In this document: one piece after another, positions 1-11,841 of the stretch
Layout of the letters: each line of letters begins with the position of its first letter
How positions within the stretch are numbered: the stretch's first letter is position 1
Assembly (NCBI GenBank): GCA_028583685.1
Contig: JAMXIF010000003.1
Location: 54,854,134 to 54,918,133, forward strand
DNA length: 64,000 nucleotides
DNA from: Petaurus breviceps papuanus
Lineage: Eukaryota; Chordata; Mammalia; Diprotodontia; Petauridae
Direction of reading: 5' to 3'
Program-made: the position numbers and the translations under genes
Notes under the pieces: model-generated
What the model was told of the DNA's origin: nothing
The model's database searches: none
What the model saw: only the letters and a program-made list of their open reading frames with translations

Positions 1-84
1 GTCACTTGCATGCCATGGCATCACCTCCCTGAGGTCGTGGTCCTCTTGGAGAATGAAGGACACACAACAACAGCAACTTCAGTA

Positions 85-530
85 AACTTTTCTAGTAGTA
101 AGGCATATACGTAGCAGACATTATGCCGGGAACTGAGGATACATTCTATTGGGAGAAAAACAGCATTAGGCAGATAAAAACTATGTGTAAAATATATTTA
201 CAGAGTAAATACCAAGAATTTTCAGGGGAGAAAGCACTAATAATTGAGGAGATCAGGAAAGGCCTCCGGTAGGACACAGTGCCTGAGCTATGCTTTGAAG
301 GAAGCAAGGGATTTTTGGGATAGAGGTGGGAAGGGTGATGCTTCTGGGCATGGGGGTCAGTGGTAAACTTTAGGAGCTGGGAGATGGAATGTCATGTATG
401 GGATCAGGAAGTAGTCCAGTTTGGCTAAAATGTAGGATGTGTAAAGGTGGGGGGGTGGGTGGTGATGCAAGACCAATAGGGAAAGATGAGTTGGACCCAG
501 ATTGGGAAGGGCTTTAAATGCCAGACAGCT
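85..530 (-). repeat. LINE-2 (L2) 3' fragment, antisense
   Basis: Read on the minus strand this resembles the 3' end of L2. Seen on plus it has the usual antisense order: a 'month-table' phrase (gcagacattatgccgggaactg), then 'cagataaaaactatgtgtaaa', and near the right end 'gatgagttggacccagattgggaagggctttaaatgcc'. The open frames in it are not genes. Boundaries are approximate. Confidence 0.6.
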
Positions 531-569
531 CTTTTCTCACAGTGTTATTCTGACACTCACATATATAAG

Positions 570-655
570 ATGGGAAACGTGTTTTACAGTCTTTAAAGTG
601 CCCTAGAAATATCAACTATTGTTATCTAAAGACCTTGAAGTACATTTTTGAACAC
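570..655 (+). repeat. MIR/CORE-SINE 3' scrap
   Basis: The text 'tttaaagtgccctagaaatatcaactattgttatc' resembles the 3' end of MIR-class CORE-SINEs (aagtgctatagaaatgtcagctattatta). It is too short for subfamily assignment. Confidence 0.4.
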
Positions 656-879
656 CTAAGGGAGCTTTTATTGCAAGTTATATTCTTATGGGCAGCTAGG
701 TTCCCCTAAGAACGGATCCCTTATTTGGAAAGGCAAGATGAATGCATGTGAAACAATAGTAGACTACTATAAACCATCAGTAGGTTCTAAATATTTGGAA
801 TTTGGACTATAAGTACCGTAGGAATTCAGACAAAATGTGCGCTCTTGTGAGAGAGGTGTCAGGGAAAGTTTCAGAAAGG

Positions 880-1010
880 AGGTTAAGGCTCGAGTTTGGC
901 TTTGAATGTTAAGTAGGATTTTTAGAGGGGAGAATATTCCAAGTAAGGGAAGTAAAAGGAATGAAGGCATAGAAAGAAGAATGTGCCTGGGGAGAAGACT
1001 AGGTAGATTG
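880..1010 (-). repeat. L2 fragment, antisense
   Basis: The purine-rich text running from 'gctcgagtttggctttgaatg' through 'gagaatattccaagtaaggg' to 'gaatgtgcctgggg' follows the antisense L2 3' region (the 'attccaggcagagggaacagcatg' segment). It is short and diverged. Confidence 0.45.
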
Positions 1011-1088
1011 AAGCAGTGGGGGTGTGTTGGGGTCTTGGGGACAATTATTTCTTGGGTCACAAATTACCTTCAGACCCATTGTCAGCTT

Positions 1089-1093
<5 letters not shown>

Positions 1094-1154
<61 letters not shown>
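1094..1154. repeat. Compound microsatellite (TC)n(TA)n
   Basis: About 30 bp of TC repeat pass directly into about 30 bp of TA repeat. Open frames across it (poly Ser-Leu, then Tyr-Ile) are repeat translations, not genes. The flanking 1155-1440 is AT-rich with no recognised feature. Confidence 0.95.
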
Positions 1155-1157
<3 letters not shown>

Positions 1158-1449
1158 TATATAGAATAGAATCTGTGAGAGAACAACACCAGGTCACGTG
1201 ACTTACTCCTTTTACATAAAATCAGTCTTCCCATCTTTGAACACACCTTTCATTGTGATCAAAATCAAATTTCCTTTCTGTTGTACTTTATAGTCCCTAA
1301 AATTTGTCTTCTATTCAAGATAGAATATAGACAATTAAAGATAATTTCATAAAATGTTTAATTTAGTATCTTGAGAACAAAATATGTAGGTAGTTCAATA
1401 TTCATGTCCAAATTATATGTTTTCTGTTGGGTCTATTTGACTCACAATT

Positions 1450-1690
1450 AGGTATAGTGGATAGAGCACTGGGCTTGGAACCAGAAAACTCATCTTCATG
1501 AGTTCAAATCTGGCTTCAGACATTTACTAGGTGTGTGACCCTGGGGATGTTACTTAACCATGTTTGCCTCAATTCCTCACCTGTAAAATGAGCTGGAAAA
1601 GGAAATGGTAAACCATTCCAGTATCAATGCCAAGAAATCCCCAAAATGGTGTCACAGAGAGTCTGTCAAAAGCAACTTAATAAAAAATAC
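1450..1690 (+). repeat. tRNA-derived SINE with BovB-like tail
   Basis: The tRNA-like head contains an A-box region (tagtggatagagcactgggc) and a B-box (gagttcaaatc). Next comes the CORE-like 'gtgtgaccctgggg...ttacttaacc', then 'ctgtaaaatgagctggaaaagg'. The 3' half (aaatggtaaaccattccagtat, ccaagaaatcccc) is homologous to the ruminant Bov-A/BovB tail. No clear TSD was seen. The A and B boxes are SINE promoter relics, not a tRNA gene. Confidence 0.75.
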
Positions 1691-1919
1691 ATCTATGGTT
1701 TTGAGTGGTATTAATTCGAGTTTACATATCTATATTCAGAGCAGAAATTATTTCCCTATAATATTGACTGTATGAGAAGCACCATGTTCTACAAAGAAAA
1801 TTTAGTTTTTTAGGAATAGTTTAGCTTTCTTCTCAGCCAGCGAGAGAAGTCATGAGATGTGATAGATGAAGTGAGAACAAACAATTCTGAGGCCCAGGGA
1901 TGCCTTACTGAAATGAAAA

Positions 1920-2278
1920 TTTAATCCTTCTGCCATTGATCCAGGCATAATCCTGAGCACTATTAGAACTAACAAAACTGCCTGGCCCCTTCCTACCTTT
2001 CCAATCTTCTTACCCCTTCCTTCCACCATCTATTCTTTGATCATGACACTGGACTTCTTGATGGTCTTTATACAAGTCAATTTATTTCTTGACTCCATGC
2101 ATTTTTGCTGGTTCTTCTCTATGCCTTCTGTTCTCTCCTCATCTCTACCTTCTGGTTTTCTTTAAGTCCCAGCTAAAATTTTACCTTCTATGAAAAACCT
2201 TTCCAAATCCTTCTTAATGTTAGTGCCTTCTCCCCCGCCTCCTCCCCTTCCCCCCGCCCTGGGGTTTTATCCTACGTA

Positions 2279-2335
<57 letters not shown>

Positions 2336-2490
2336 CTTGTTTGTACATTGTTGTTTGCATATTGTCTTCTCCATTAGATAGTAAACTCCTTGAGGTTTTG
2401 GACTATTTTTACCTTTCTTTGTATACTTAGCCTTTAGCACAATGCCTGGCATATACACACTCAATAATTGCTTACTGACCTGACTTGAAT
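1920..2490 (+). repeat. L2 3' end, sense, with internal (CA)n
   Basis: Characteristic L2 3'-end phrases appear in order: 'cttctatgaaaaacctttcc', 'attagatagtaaactccttgag', 'ttagcacaatgcctggcatata', 'tcaataattgcttactg'. A (CA)n tract replaces part of the middle. Confidence 0.75.
2282..2333. repeat. (CA)n microsatellite
   Basis: About 26 uninterrupted CA units lie inside the L2 copy. Peptides of His-Thr or Cys-Val repeats read across it are artefacts. Confidence 0.97.
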
Positions 2491-2499
2491 TTACTAGTA

Positions 2500-3040
2500 T
2501 TAAAAAACATATTCTACTGTCAGAAGCTGAGAGGATGGAGGATACAGAATCTCTCATGAAAAGATCTCCAAAGACATTCCTAATGCTAATTCATGAATGC
2601 CAGTACTACCCCAGGAGGTTAGGAATAAGTCTCAATTACCGAAGAAAATACAAGGTACAGGACCATTAAGTAAGACACCAAAGGCCATGTGATATGGTCA
2701 ATTTATAATCCCTTTTCCTTCTGGCTTGGACCATTAGCTTGTACAAACTTTTGCTGAATAATGGAGGTTACACAGCTGGTCATGCTAGTAATCATTAGCT
2801 CACTATGTGTGAGTGGAGTGATATTATGGGACTGTAAACACCTCTAGCATAGTCTCTTCTGGGACAACCCCAAAAGAACATATGACTCGATTTGTTTAGG
2901 AGGGAATATGGTAGCTATTGGAAGCTAATGAATTTTATTTGCTGATCAGCCCTTGCTTTACTTCCTAAGAGGGAGTATTTCTTCTATTATGTTAGAAGGA
3001 TGATGATGATGACAATTACAAAAGTAATAATACCACCAAC
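2500..3040. other. Unique sequence, no feature seen
   Basis: I see no repeat signature, RNA gene or credible exon in this AT-rich stretch. A short ATG/GAT-rich run occurs near 3000. Confidence 0.5.
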
Positions 3041-3049
3041 TCCTTGTTC

Positions 3050-4853
3050 CCTCAGAAATCTTTTCTTTCCCATTGGTCAGACTCAGCTCCCATGATCTGC
3101 ATTCTCACTCTCCACACAAAGATGGTGATATCCATGCTCTCATCATGACCCATGAGTATTCCCTTACCCCAGTCTATAACAATCCAATTCCTATATTTGA
3201 GTATAACTTTCTATCTTCCCACCTCTTCTTTTGCATCACCCATCCTAAATGTATTCTTTATTCTCAACACAATCTCTAGTTTCTCCAGCCCTTCCGGTGT
3301 TCCTTAAACCCTGCTCTGGCCTTACTTTTCATGCTTCAAAGTTTTAACCTTATACTAAAGCAGTTCAACTTTACAGGGTCCTCTACTTGCCCCTTGTCCT
3401 ATTGCTGCTTATTATTTTCTGACTCTCCACCCTAGATTACTACCATCATTCTTTGCTGCTTGTGCAATGCAGAATGCTGATGAAGGAAGTCACAACCATA
3501 TTGACTAGGTCTACCACAAAATATATGTTATATAATCATAACTGGGCCCTCGGTGTTGCATGGCAATCTTTTGAGCCTTTCTTGAGAGATCCCTATCTCA
3601 CTCCCCTCAGTGTCTTTTCCACTGAAAGCCCCCCATGCTTTCTTCATTCCTCTTGTCACGGGACCTTGCTTCAAACTTCAGTGAAAAAAATTAAGACTTC
3701 ATGTTGCAATCTCACTCTTTTTCTGCAAATCTGTACTTTAAACTACTTTGACCTCCTTCCCTAATCTTCCTTTGTTCCCATCTCAGAGCAAGAAGTGGAT
3801 CTTTCTGCCAATGTCAAATTCTTTACTCATTCCCATGATCCCAACCCTTCTTTTAAGGCCCCCACTCAGTTAGAGTGTGTCTCTTCAATCATCTCCTTTC
3901 CCTTCCTAATTTCTAATCTATTCTTATTTAATAGCTCATTCCCTTCTGCTTACAAACATATCCAGGCCTCTCCCATCCTTTAAAATATTTTTATTCAATT
4001 CATATATTCCCTCAAGATTATCTCCTCATATTTCTTCTGCTTTTTCACAGCCAAATTGCTAGAATAAGTTTTCTATGCTCATTGACTTCACTTTTTGCAC
4101 TTCCTGTTAACTTCTTAACCTTTAACCATTTGCAATATTATTCTGAATCCATCACTCAACTGAAACAATTCTCTCCAAAATTACAAATGATTTTGTAGTT
4201 GACAGATTTAATGATCATTTCCCTTATTTTCAATCAGTTGCCGAGTCTTGCTGATTCTACCTTTACAATAGTTCTAGCATCCATCGGTTTTCTCAATGCA
4301 CACAGTAACCACTCTAAGTTAGTCAAATGGCTAAGTGTGCAGAGCACTGGGCCTGGACTCAGGAAAACCTGAGTTCAAATTCAGCCTTGGACACTAGTTG
4401 TGTGGTTCTGGGCAAGTCACTTACCCTCTGTTTGCCTTAATCCACTGGAGAAGAAAATGACAAACTACTCTAGTATCTCTGACCAGAAAGTCTCATGGAC
4501 ATTGCACTCTGTGGGGTCATGAAGAGTCAGACATAAATGAACAACAGCAACAAACCACTCCAGGTTAGGCCGTCATCAGCTCTCACCTAGACTATCGGAA
4601 TAGTCTTCTAATTAGACTCCTGACTTTCAGTGTCTCCCCTCCCCAGTCTGCCCTTCGCAGAGCTGCAAAAGTGATATTAATAAAGCATGGATCCGATCGT
4701 GTCCTTTCGCTGCTTGGGAGGTGCTGCTGCTGCCTTGTGCACACATTTCTGTGTTTACCTTTTATGGCCCTTTGCCATCGAGCTCCAGCCCATCATGCCA
4801 GGCTTATTCCATATTATTGCTCTTTCCTGAACTTTGGTGACAAGACCAAGTAC
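3050..4853 (+). mobile_element. L2 LINE, long sense copy (coding region to near 3' end)
   Basis: Order and wording follow the L2 reverse-transcriptase ORF. Landmarks are 'gatgaaggaagtcacaacc' near 3480, 'ttcagtgaaaaaaattaag' near 3680, 'ccatctcagagcaagaagtgg' near 3780, 'tccatcactcaactgaaac' near 4150 and 'ctctcacctagactatcggaatagtcttc' near 4580-4610. A SINE at 4323-4552 interrupts it, and another SINE caps it at 4854. Frames are heavily broken, so no protein is made. It is an old 5'-truncated copy. Confidence 0.75.
4323..4552 (+). repeat. BovB-tailed SINE inserted in L2
   Basis: It has a tRNA-like head (gcagagcactgggcctgg, gagttcaaattc), the 'gggcaagtcacttaccc' core, and a BovB-like tail ending 'gtggggtcatgaagagtcagacataaatgaacaacagcaa'. 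It is flanked by a 16-bp TSD: aaccactctaagttag at 4307-4322 and aaccactccaggttag at 4553-4568. Both TSD copies match the interrupted L2 sequence, so the SINE is younger than the L2. Confidence 0.85.
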
Positions 4854-5020
4854 CCTTGTTGTTTCAGTCACATCTGATTCTTTGTGGCCCCATTTGGGGT
4901 TTTCCTGGCAAAGATACTGGAGTGGTTTTCCATTTTCTTCTCCAGCTCATTTCACAGATGAGGAAACAGAGGCAAACAGGGATAAGTGACTTGCCCAGGG
5001 TTACATAGCTAGTCAGTGCC
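4854..5020 (-). repeat. BovB-tailed SINE, partial
   Basis: The reverse orientation starts with the BovB-like tail (gttgtttcagtcacatctgattctttgtggcccca, tactggagtgg) and continues through 'cacagatgaggaaacagagg' to 'agctagtcagtgcc'. The tRNA head is missing. Confidence 0.75.
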
Positions 5021-5534
5021 ATAATTTCATAATTATTACTATCAAACATACCATTCATACATTTCTAGGAAAGGGACCACAGTGACTTAAATTTGGGTTA
5101 AGGTATAAATGATAACAGTTTTTCTTAAGAACAGATTTGTTACTAGGACAGAACATTAGGTAGTGATAAATTTTGGGGTTTGGCAGAACTCCAAACCCTC
5201 AGTAGTGTCCTTTATAGTGCCACAGAAGTTGGGAAAGGGATGCAGGAATAATAGGCTAGGGACACCAGAGATCTACTTTGTCTATTGCAAAATTTCCTGA
5301 ATGAAAGCACCAGAGACATGATTCTCCTCTGAGTCCAGGTGCAGTCAGCCTCTCAGAGAGAAAGGAAGGAGGGTCTTTTTTCAAATTAACAACAAGCATT
5401 TATTAAGAATCTACTATGTGCCAGGCACTGTGTTCTGAGCTGGGGATGCAAAAAAAAGCCAAAAAAACTAGTCGTGATCTCAAAGAGCTCACAATCTAAT
5501 GGAGGAAACAACAAGCAGACAACTATGTATCAAC

Positions 5535-5690
5535 AAGGTATACTACACATACATGTATATACACACATGTAGGCATGTTTATGCACGCGTGAGTATACAC
5601 ATGTATGTTACACATGTGTGTGCCTGTCTGTATATGTGTGTATACATGTAAACATGTTTATATATGTGTATATAGATCTATAAAATAAAG
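5535..5690. repeat. Cryptic TA/CA/TG simple repeat
   Basis: Interspersed runs of tacacatg, tatgtgtg and tatacatg without a perfect unit, inside the antisense L2. Confidence 0.8.
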
Positions 5691-5984
5691 TAGAGGTAGT
5701 CTTAGATAGAAGGCACTAAGATTAAGGAAGATTGGGAAAGGCTTCCTGATTTTTGTTTAGTCCTGAAGGAAAGGCAGAAAGTGGAGATGAGGAGGGAGAA
5801 ACTTCCAATCATGGGGGCCAATCAATAAAAGTTCTCAGTCAGGATATATGGAGTGTTTTGTCCAAGGAACAGCAAGGAAGCCGGCATCGTTGGATCACAG
5901 AATATATGGGGAAGCAGTAAGGTGTAGAGAACTGGAAAAGTAAGAAGGTTATTAAGGTTTTTAGGGCCAGAGGCTTTTATATTT

Positions 5985-6139
5985 TTTTTTGGAAGGGGAA
6001 GGCAGGGCAATTGGGGTTAAGTGTCTTGCCCAAGGTCACACAACTAGTAAGTGTTGAGTGTCTCTGAGGTTAAATTTGAACTCAGATCCTCCTGACTCCA
6101 GGGCCAGTGCTCTATTCACTGTGCCACCTAGCCACCCCT
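5985..6139 (-). repeat. WSINE/WALLSI-type SINE
   Basis: Poly-T lies at left, then 'ggggttaagtgtcttgcccaaggtcacac', 'ctgactccagggccagtgctctattcactgtgccacctagcc'. The imperfect TSD agaggcttttatattt (5969-5984) / agaaacttttatattt (6140-6155) marks insertion into the antisense L2. Confidence 0.85.
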
Positions 6140-6799
6140 AGAAACTTTTATATTTGATCTTGGAGGTAATAGGGAGCTACTAGAGTTTATTGAATAGGAG
6201 GGTGACAAGGTCAGACTTGTGCTTTAGGAAGATCAATTTAATAGCTGAGGGGAAGACAGATGGGAGTGGAGACTTGAGGCAGGGAGACAAACCCACAGGC
6301 TATTGCTCTAATCTAGGCATGAAGGGATAAGGTCCTTCACTAGGGTGGTGGCAGTGTCCGAGGAGAGAAGTGGGCACTAGAATGTTTTGCTGTATGAATT
6401 TGTTGTATGAATCATACTAGAAATGTTTTGAAGGGAGAATGGACAGAAGTTGGCAGCCGATTGGACATGGGGGCAGGATGATAGCTAGATTGTGAGCCTG
6501 AGTGATTGGGATGATGATGGTATGTTTGATAGCAATAAGAAAGCTAAGGGTTGGGGGGGAAGTTTTGTGGGGAAGCAGGGAAAGATAATGAGTTCTTCAG
6601 TTATGGACATATTGAATTTAAGACATCTATGGATACCCAGTTTGAGATGTCCAATAGGCAGTTGTAGATTCAAGACAGGAGGTCAGGAGAGAGGGTTAGG
6701 GCTGGATATCAGGGAATCATCTGTATCCTGGAGATGATAATTGAATCCATAGGCATTGTTGAGATCTCAGTGACTGAGAGAAACAGACTCTGTAGAGGG

Positions 6800-7650
6800 A
6801 TTGCCAAAGCGGCTGAATATGGCAGCCACATCTTGCATATACTAATCTAGTCTTCTCTACGCTTGATAATGTTGGGTTGTGTGGCTGGAATTATTTTATA
6901 CAAACCATAATATTTTGAGAAACATAATACTAATTTTCCTTTGGATTTCTTTGCAATTTGAGCTACTCAGAAGACTAGGGCTATGAAAATGTATGTTTAC
7001 CCACATTGAGGGTTTAAGTCATATGAAACGATTTTTGTATTGAAATAAAAAAATCTTTTCAGTCTTTTAGGGTGATCACTACTGCACAGCAAAAAGTATA
7101 TTTTTTTTTAGTGATTTCTGGCCTGTATGGTGATTTGAAAGCATTTTGAAAATGTTGTCATTTGCTACCTGTGTGATCTTACTTTTCTCTTTTGTAAAAT
7201 AAGGGAATTGAATTAGATGTTCTTTCTTTAAACCTATTGCCCCATTATCCCAAATTCATTATAGTGAGTTGTCATCTAGGGCACTCTTCTAAGCTCTGAA
7301 ATGAAGAGAGAAGAGGCATTTGTTCCAGGCCTTACGTTTCTGGGGGTCCTTCTTTCTAACTCACTTCCACATACTGGTTCAGAATCTAGGAACTCTGGAA
7401 CCTTGTTTTTGGTTGCTCCCTTTCCTAGATGTTTATGCTGATGCATAGCTGAGTGAATGTCTCTACATGAGGCCCACTCAGCAACTGCTGGCCCTGAGGT
7501 TGTATATATGTATACACAGAGATACGTAGAGAAGCAGACTAAATTTTTATCTGGACAATTGTCTCGATGGACTGCTGCATCTCCTCATCTAGTATTTTGG
7601 GACTGACTTTAGGCCACATTGTGCAGTAGGCAAAAAGATTTTATTTTTCC
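6800..7650. other. Mostly unique sequence; small MAR1-like scrap
   Basis: Only 'cctgtgtgatcttacttttctcttttgtaaaataagggaattgaattagatg' (about 7168-7220) resembles the 3' half of a MAR1-type CORE-SINE on plus. The rest shows no recognised feature. Confidence 0.45.
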
Positions 7651-7654
7651 ATAT

Positions 7655-8110
7655 GATAACCTGGTTCCTTCTTACCTTTACAGTCTTCTTATGACTAATT
7701 ACACCACCACTTTACTCCAAAGTAGTTCAACAACACTGGTCTACTTGCTGTTCTTCATACTAGACACTTCTCCCAACGCCAAGCATTTTCTATGAATGTC
7801 TCCCATGCCTGGAATTCCCTCCTGCCTCATCTGTGCATAACAGCTTCTCTGGCTTCACTCAAATCTCACACAAAATTCCATCTTCTGCAAGAAGCCTTTC
7901 CTTATTTCCCTTAATTCTATTTCCTTCCTTCTGCTGATCATCTCGATTTTGTCTTACATATATTTGTTGGTATGCACTTTTTACATGAGGTTGCTCCAAT
8001 TAGACTGTGAGCTGGGAGTGTCTTTTGCCTTCCTTTATATCCCTGGCCACTTAGCACAATGTGTAGCCCACAAAATGTGCTTTATAAATGTTTATTAACT
8101 AAGTAGTTGA
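7655..8110 (+). repeat. L2 3' end, sense
   Basis: L2 3' phrases in order: 'acaacactggtctacttgctgttc', 'ccatgcctggaattccctcctgcc', 'atcttctgcaagaagcctttcc', 'ttagactgtgagctgggagtg', 'ttagcacaatgtgtagcccac', 'ataaatgtttattaac'. Most of the coding part is absent. Confidence 0.8.
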
Positions 8111-8224
8111 CTGACTAATATGGTTTCTCTCAGATTTCTTTCTTCTAATTCATTCCTAATAGGTCAGGATCTCAACCAGTTATCAACCCCATTAAGGGAT
8201 TCATTGCTAACTAAAATGGAAACT

Positions 8225-8410
8225 TAGAATGGAAACATGGATCAGTAGATCAAGCGCAGATTTTGGAGTTAGGACAACCTGGGCTCAAGTCCTACTTCTG
8301 ACACTTTTTGTATATATGACCCTGGGAAAGTCATTTAACTTCTCAGTGACCCGAGACAATACTTTGATATTATGAGCTGTAGAAGCATTGAGTAGCATTG
8401 TGAAGGTATT
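8225..8410 (+). repeat. CORE-SINE (MAR1/MIR type)
   Basis: It has a degraded tRNA-like head, 'ggagttaggacaacctgggctcaagtcc', then 'tatatgaccctgggaaagtcatttaacttc' and a tail near 'gagctgtagaagcattgagtagc'. Subfamily not resolved. Confidence 0.6.
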
Positions 8411-8477
8411 TTCCTGGTCTCTTTTTCATTCACTCACTAATTCACTCATTCATTCAATGAGTTGATGAACATTTATT

Positions 8478-8633
8478 TTTTTTATAAAAGCAATCGGGGT
8501 TAAGTAACTTGCTCAAGGTTACATGGCCAGTTATTTCTAGGTGTGGTGCTGGGTATCTGAGCCCGGATTTGATCCCCAGGTCATCCCAACACTGGAGCCG
8601 GTGCTCTTACTTGCTGAGCCACTTGGCCACCCC
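8478..8633 (-). repeat. WALLSI-type SINE with 15-bp TSD
   Basis: In reverse: T/A-rich tail, 'aagcaatcggggttaagtaacttgctcaaggttacatggcc', 'ggtgctcttacttgctgagccacttggccaccc'. It is flanked by the perfect TSD tgatgaacatttatt at 8463-8477 and 8634-8648. The same subfamily occurs at 31560 and as the tandem pair at 45425/45606. Confidence 0.9.
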
Positions 8634-8654
8634 TGATGAACATTTATTAATAGT

Positions 8655-8915
8655 CATTTTTGTGGCCTAGTGGATAGAATGCAAGACTTAAGAGTTAGGA
8701 AGACCAGAGTTAAAATCCTGGTTCAGACTCTTATTAGCTGTATGACCCTGGGCAAATCACTTACCCTTTCTCAGCCTCAATTTCTTCATCTATACAATGA
8801 GAATAATAGGACCTACTTCAGAGGGTTGTTGTGAAGAGCCAAAGAGATAACAGAAGTAAAACACTTGGCAAACCTGAAAGTGTTATATAATTGCTAGCAA
8901 TGATGGTGATGCAAT
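8655..8915 (+). repeat. CORE-SINE (MAR1/MIR type), nearly full length
   Basis: Head 'tggcctagtggatagaatgcaag', B-box-like 'gagttaaaatcctgg', core 'tgaccctgggcaaatcacttacc', then 'aatgagaataataggacctacttcagagggttgttgtgaagagc' and the 3' end 'cttggcaaacctgaaagtgttatataattgc'. Confidence 0.7.
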
Positions 8916-8959
8916 TACTATATGCAAGACCACGCAAAGATAAAGAAGATGACCTGGAA

Positions 8960-9175
8960 TCATAACTGAAGGATCATGGATCTGCCACTGGAAGGAGCCT
9001 CAGAGGCCATCTAGTCCAACTATCTCATTAACCTATAAGAAAATGGAGGCCCAAGGAGGCTCATGATTGTCCAAGATCACACACATGGTAAGAGTCAGAG
9101 GCAGGACTGAAGCCCAGTTATTTGACTCCACAGACAGTGTCCTTTTCACTACACCAAGCTAATCCTTCATGAAAG
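8960..9175 (-). repeat. MIR-class SINE, antisense
   Basis: The antisense order is 'actggaaggagcctcagaggccatctagtccaac', 'aaaatggaggcccaaggagg', 'gattgtccaagatcacac', 'gtgtccttttcactacaccaagc'. It is diverged. The stretch 9180-10080 beyond it holds nothing I recognise. Confidence 0.6.
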
Positions 9176-9179
9176 AGGT

Positions 9180-10080
9180 TAAAATCCAGTAGATGAACTG
9201 AAACCACTCAGGGGAGTTATTTTATTAGGGAGATTTTGAAAACTGAAAAGCTTTCAGGATATAAAGAAATGTTGCTATAGTGGCAGGATGACAGATGAAG
9301 AGGTTAAACATTTTTCCTGTCCTCCTGCCCCACAAAACAAAACAAAATAAAACAGGAAAAGAATCTCATGTAGGAAACTTCCTAATATCTATAAGTTGGT
9401 CTTATAGACGTTGATTTTTTCACTTTTTGCTCCTATATATGGTATCTAGGATGCCCTCTCTTCTAGGACATAGGCTCCTGTTACCCAACTCTAGCTGTAA
9501 AGCATTTCTCAAGGTAACAGACAAGAATTCTATAAGGAATTTCAATGTTATAGGATAGAATTCATTGCTAATATTATAGGCATAATCATCCAGTCTGAAA
9601 ACATTTGCTTTACATTTTGGCCATTTAAGGTCCTTGGGTATATAGTTTCTGATTTACCTTCAGTCATCTTGCATCATTGCAACAAGGTTGATGACAAACT
9701 CTTGAAACAATTATACGAATGCGTGTGCATTTATTAAGATAGAAACATTCAGGTATTAGGTGTCTCCTGTGATCTAGCCTCCCCCTCACCTCACCAAGTC
9801 TCTGATATTATATGGGGCATATCCAACCCTCTGTGCTGATCCCTAGAAGGTAATTTTGGTTCATTGCCTCCACCTGGAATTACTTCTAATATATTCAGGT
9901 ACGTTTTTCCTAAAAGTGAGTCAAAGGGGATCTCAGGTGTTTTACATACACTTGAGTTACCAAATGTATATCAAGTATAGGGCACTCTTTATTTCATCCT
10001 ATAGAAAATTAGAAGACACAAAGTACACATAGGAAACCATAGAAAGATACAGAAAACTCAAAACACTTAAATTAGCTGTT
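9180..10080. other. Unique AT-rich sequence
   Basis: No SINE, LINE or exon signature seen. A short 'acaaaacaaaacaaaataaaac' A-rich run lies near 9335. Confidence 0.5.
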
Positions 10081-10117
10081 CTCTCCTATTCCTTTCTACC
10101 CTTCCCTCTAAAAGGGC

Positions 10118-10240
10118 AGCACTCTCTCTCTCTGGCTCTATCTCTCTGTCTTGTCTTTCTATCTCTCTGTCTGTCGCTGTCTCTATATCCCTCTGTCTCT
10201 GTGTGTTTGTGTGTGTGTGTCTCTCTCTCTCTTTCTCCCA
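10118..10240. repeat. CT/TG-rich imperfect simple repeat
   Basis: Runs of (CT)n with Ctgt variants and a (GT)7-like block. A 72-aa minus-strand frame rich in Arg/Glu is the translation of this repeat. Confidence 0.9.
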
Positions 10241-11192
10241 CCCCATCCAACACAGTTGCTCCCCTGCCAGCAGAGTGCCTTTCAATTCTTGGTTCCTATG
10301 GTTAAAACTTTCCTGGAAGGTACATAACTTTGGGGGCTTCTAAACAAATAATTTCCTTTCCACTGAACCTGAACTGTCTGAATAACTTACTGGCTTTCTT
10401 CTCAAAGTAGGATGTTAATCAGGAACTATGCTGATTATCTGTTTCTTTCTCTAAGGCACATGCTGTATCAGGAAATCTCCTTTCTCTAGAAAATCAAATG
10501 CTTGAACTCTCAAACTTAGAAAATTTCTGATTTCAGAACTCCTGCAGTTGGAAACTCTTAAACATTTTTTAACCTTAATAGTATTTTTTCCAATTAAATG
10601 TAAAGTTGATTTCAACATTTATTTTTGTAAATTTTTGAATTTAAGATTTTTTTCTCTCTCCTCTCCCCAAGATAGTGTGCAATCTAATATAGCTTATACA
10701 TGTACAAGCATGTTAAGCATATTTACACACCAGTTGTGTTGTGAAACAAGAATTGAAACAAAAAGGAAAACACATGAGAAAGAAAAAAATAGTGAAAATA
10801 GTGTGCTTCAATCTGCATTTAGACTTCATAATTCTTTCTCTGGATATGGATAGCATTTTCCATCATGAATCTTTTGGAATTATCTTTGATCATTATATTG
10901 CTGAGAAGAGTTAAATCTACCAAAGTTGATTGTTGAATAATGTTGCTGTTGCTGTGTACAATGTTCTCTTAGATCTGCTTGCTTCACTCAGCATCAGTTC
11001 ATGTAAGTCTTTCCATGTTTTTCTGAAATCTGTCTACTCATCATTTGGAATAATAGTATTCCATGACATTTATATACCACAACTTGTTCAGCCATTCTCC
11101 AATTGATGGGAATTCCTTTAATTTCTAATTCCTTGCCGCCAGAAAAAGAACTACTATAAATATTTTTGTACATTTAGATCCTTTCCTCTCTC

Positions 11193-11341
11193 TTTTTTTT
11201 TTGGAGGGGGGAGGCAACGTAATTGGGGTTAAGTGACTTGCTTAGGGTCACACAACTTTTAAGTATCTGAGGCTGGATTTGAACTCTGGTCCTCCTGACT
11301 CCAGGGTCAGTGCTCTACCCACTGTACCACCTAGGTGTCCC
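11193..11341 (-). repeat. WSINE-type SINE nested in L1
   Basis: Poly-T, then 'gtaattggggttaagtgacttgcttagggtcacacaac', 'cctgactccagggtcagtgctctacccactgtaccacctagg'. The L1 3' part resumes on both sides. The CT/T-rich target hides the TSD. Confidence 0.85.
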
Positions 11342-11728
11342 TCTTTTCTCTTTTTTATGATCTCTTTGGGATACACACCTAATAGTGGTATTGCTGGATC
11401 AAAAGGTATGCACAATTTTATAACCTTTTGAGTATAGTTACAAATTGCTCTCCAGAGTGGTTGAATCAGTTCACAACTTCACCAACAGTGCCTTAGTGTC
11501 CCAGTTTTCCCTTATCCCCTCCAACATTTATCATTTTCCTTTTCTGTCATATTAATCAATTTCATAGGTGTGTTGTGATACCTGAGAGTTGTTTTAATTT
11601 GCATTTCTCTAATAAGTAATGAGTTAGAACATTTTTATCTGATTATAGATAGCTTTAATTTCTTCATCTGAAAACTGCCTATATGAAAACTTTGACCATT
11701 TATCAATTGAGGAATGACTTGTATTCTT

Positions 11729-11795
11729 TTTTGTTTTTGGAGGGAGAAGGTAGGGAAATTGGGGTTAAGTGACTTGCCCAAAGTCACAGGGCTAG

Positions 11796-11841
<46 letters not shown>

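Larger units (their letters stand above)
5390..6790 (-). mobile_element. L2 LINE, antisense, with a SINE inside
   Basis: The 3' end lies at left (attaagaatctactatgtgccaggcactgtg, agctcacaatctaatggagg). The reverse-transcriptase part follows to the right: 'gggagctactagagtttattgaatag', 'ttgatagcaataagaaagc', 'gtccaataggcagttgtag', 'gagatgataattgaatcc'. Read on minus this is the L2 RT segment around YADD and 'CLL..S.WM'. A SINE lies at 5985-6139 and a cryptic TA/CA/TG tract at 5535-5690. It is non-functional. Confidence 0.75.
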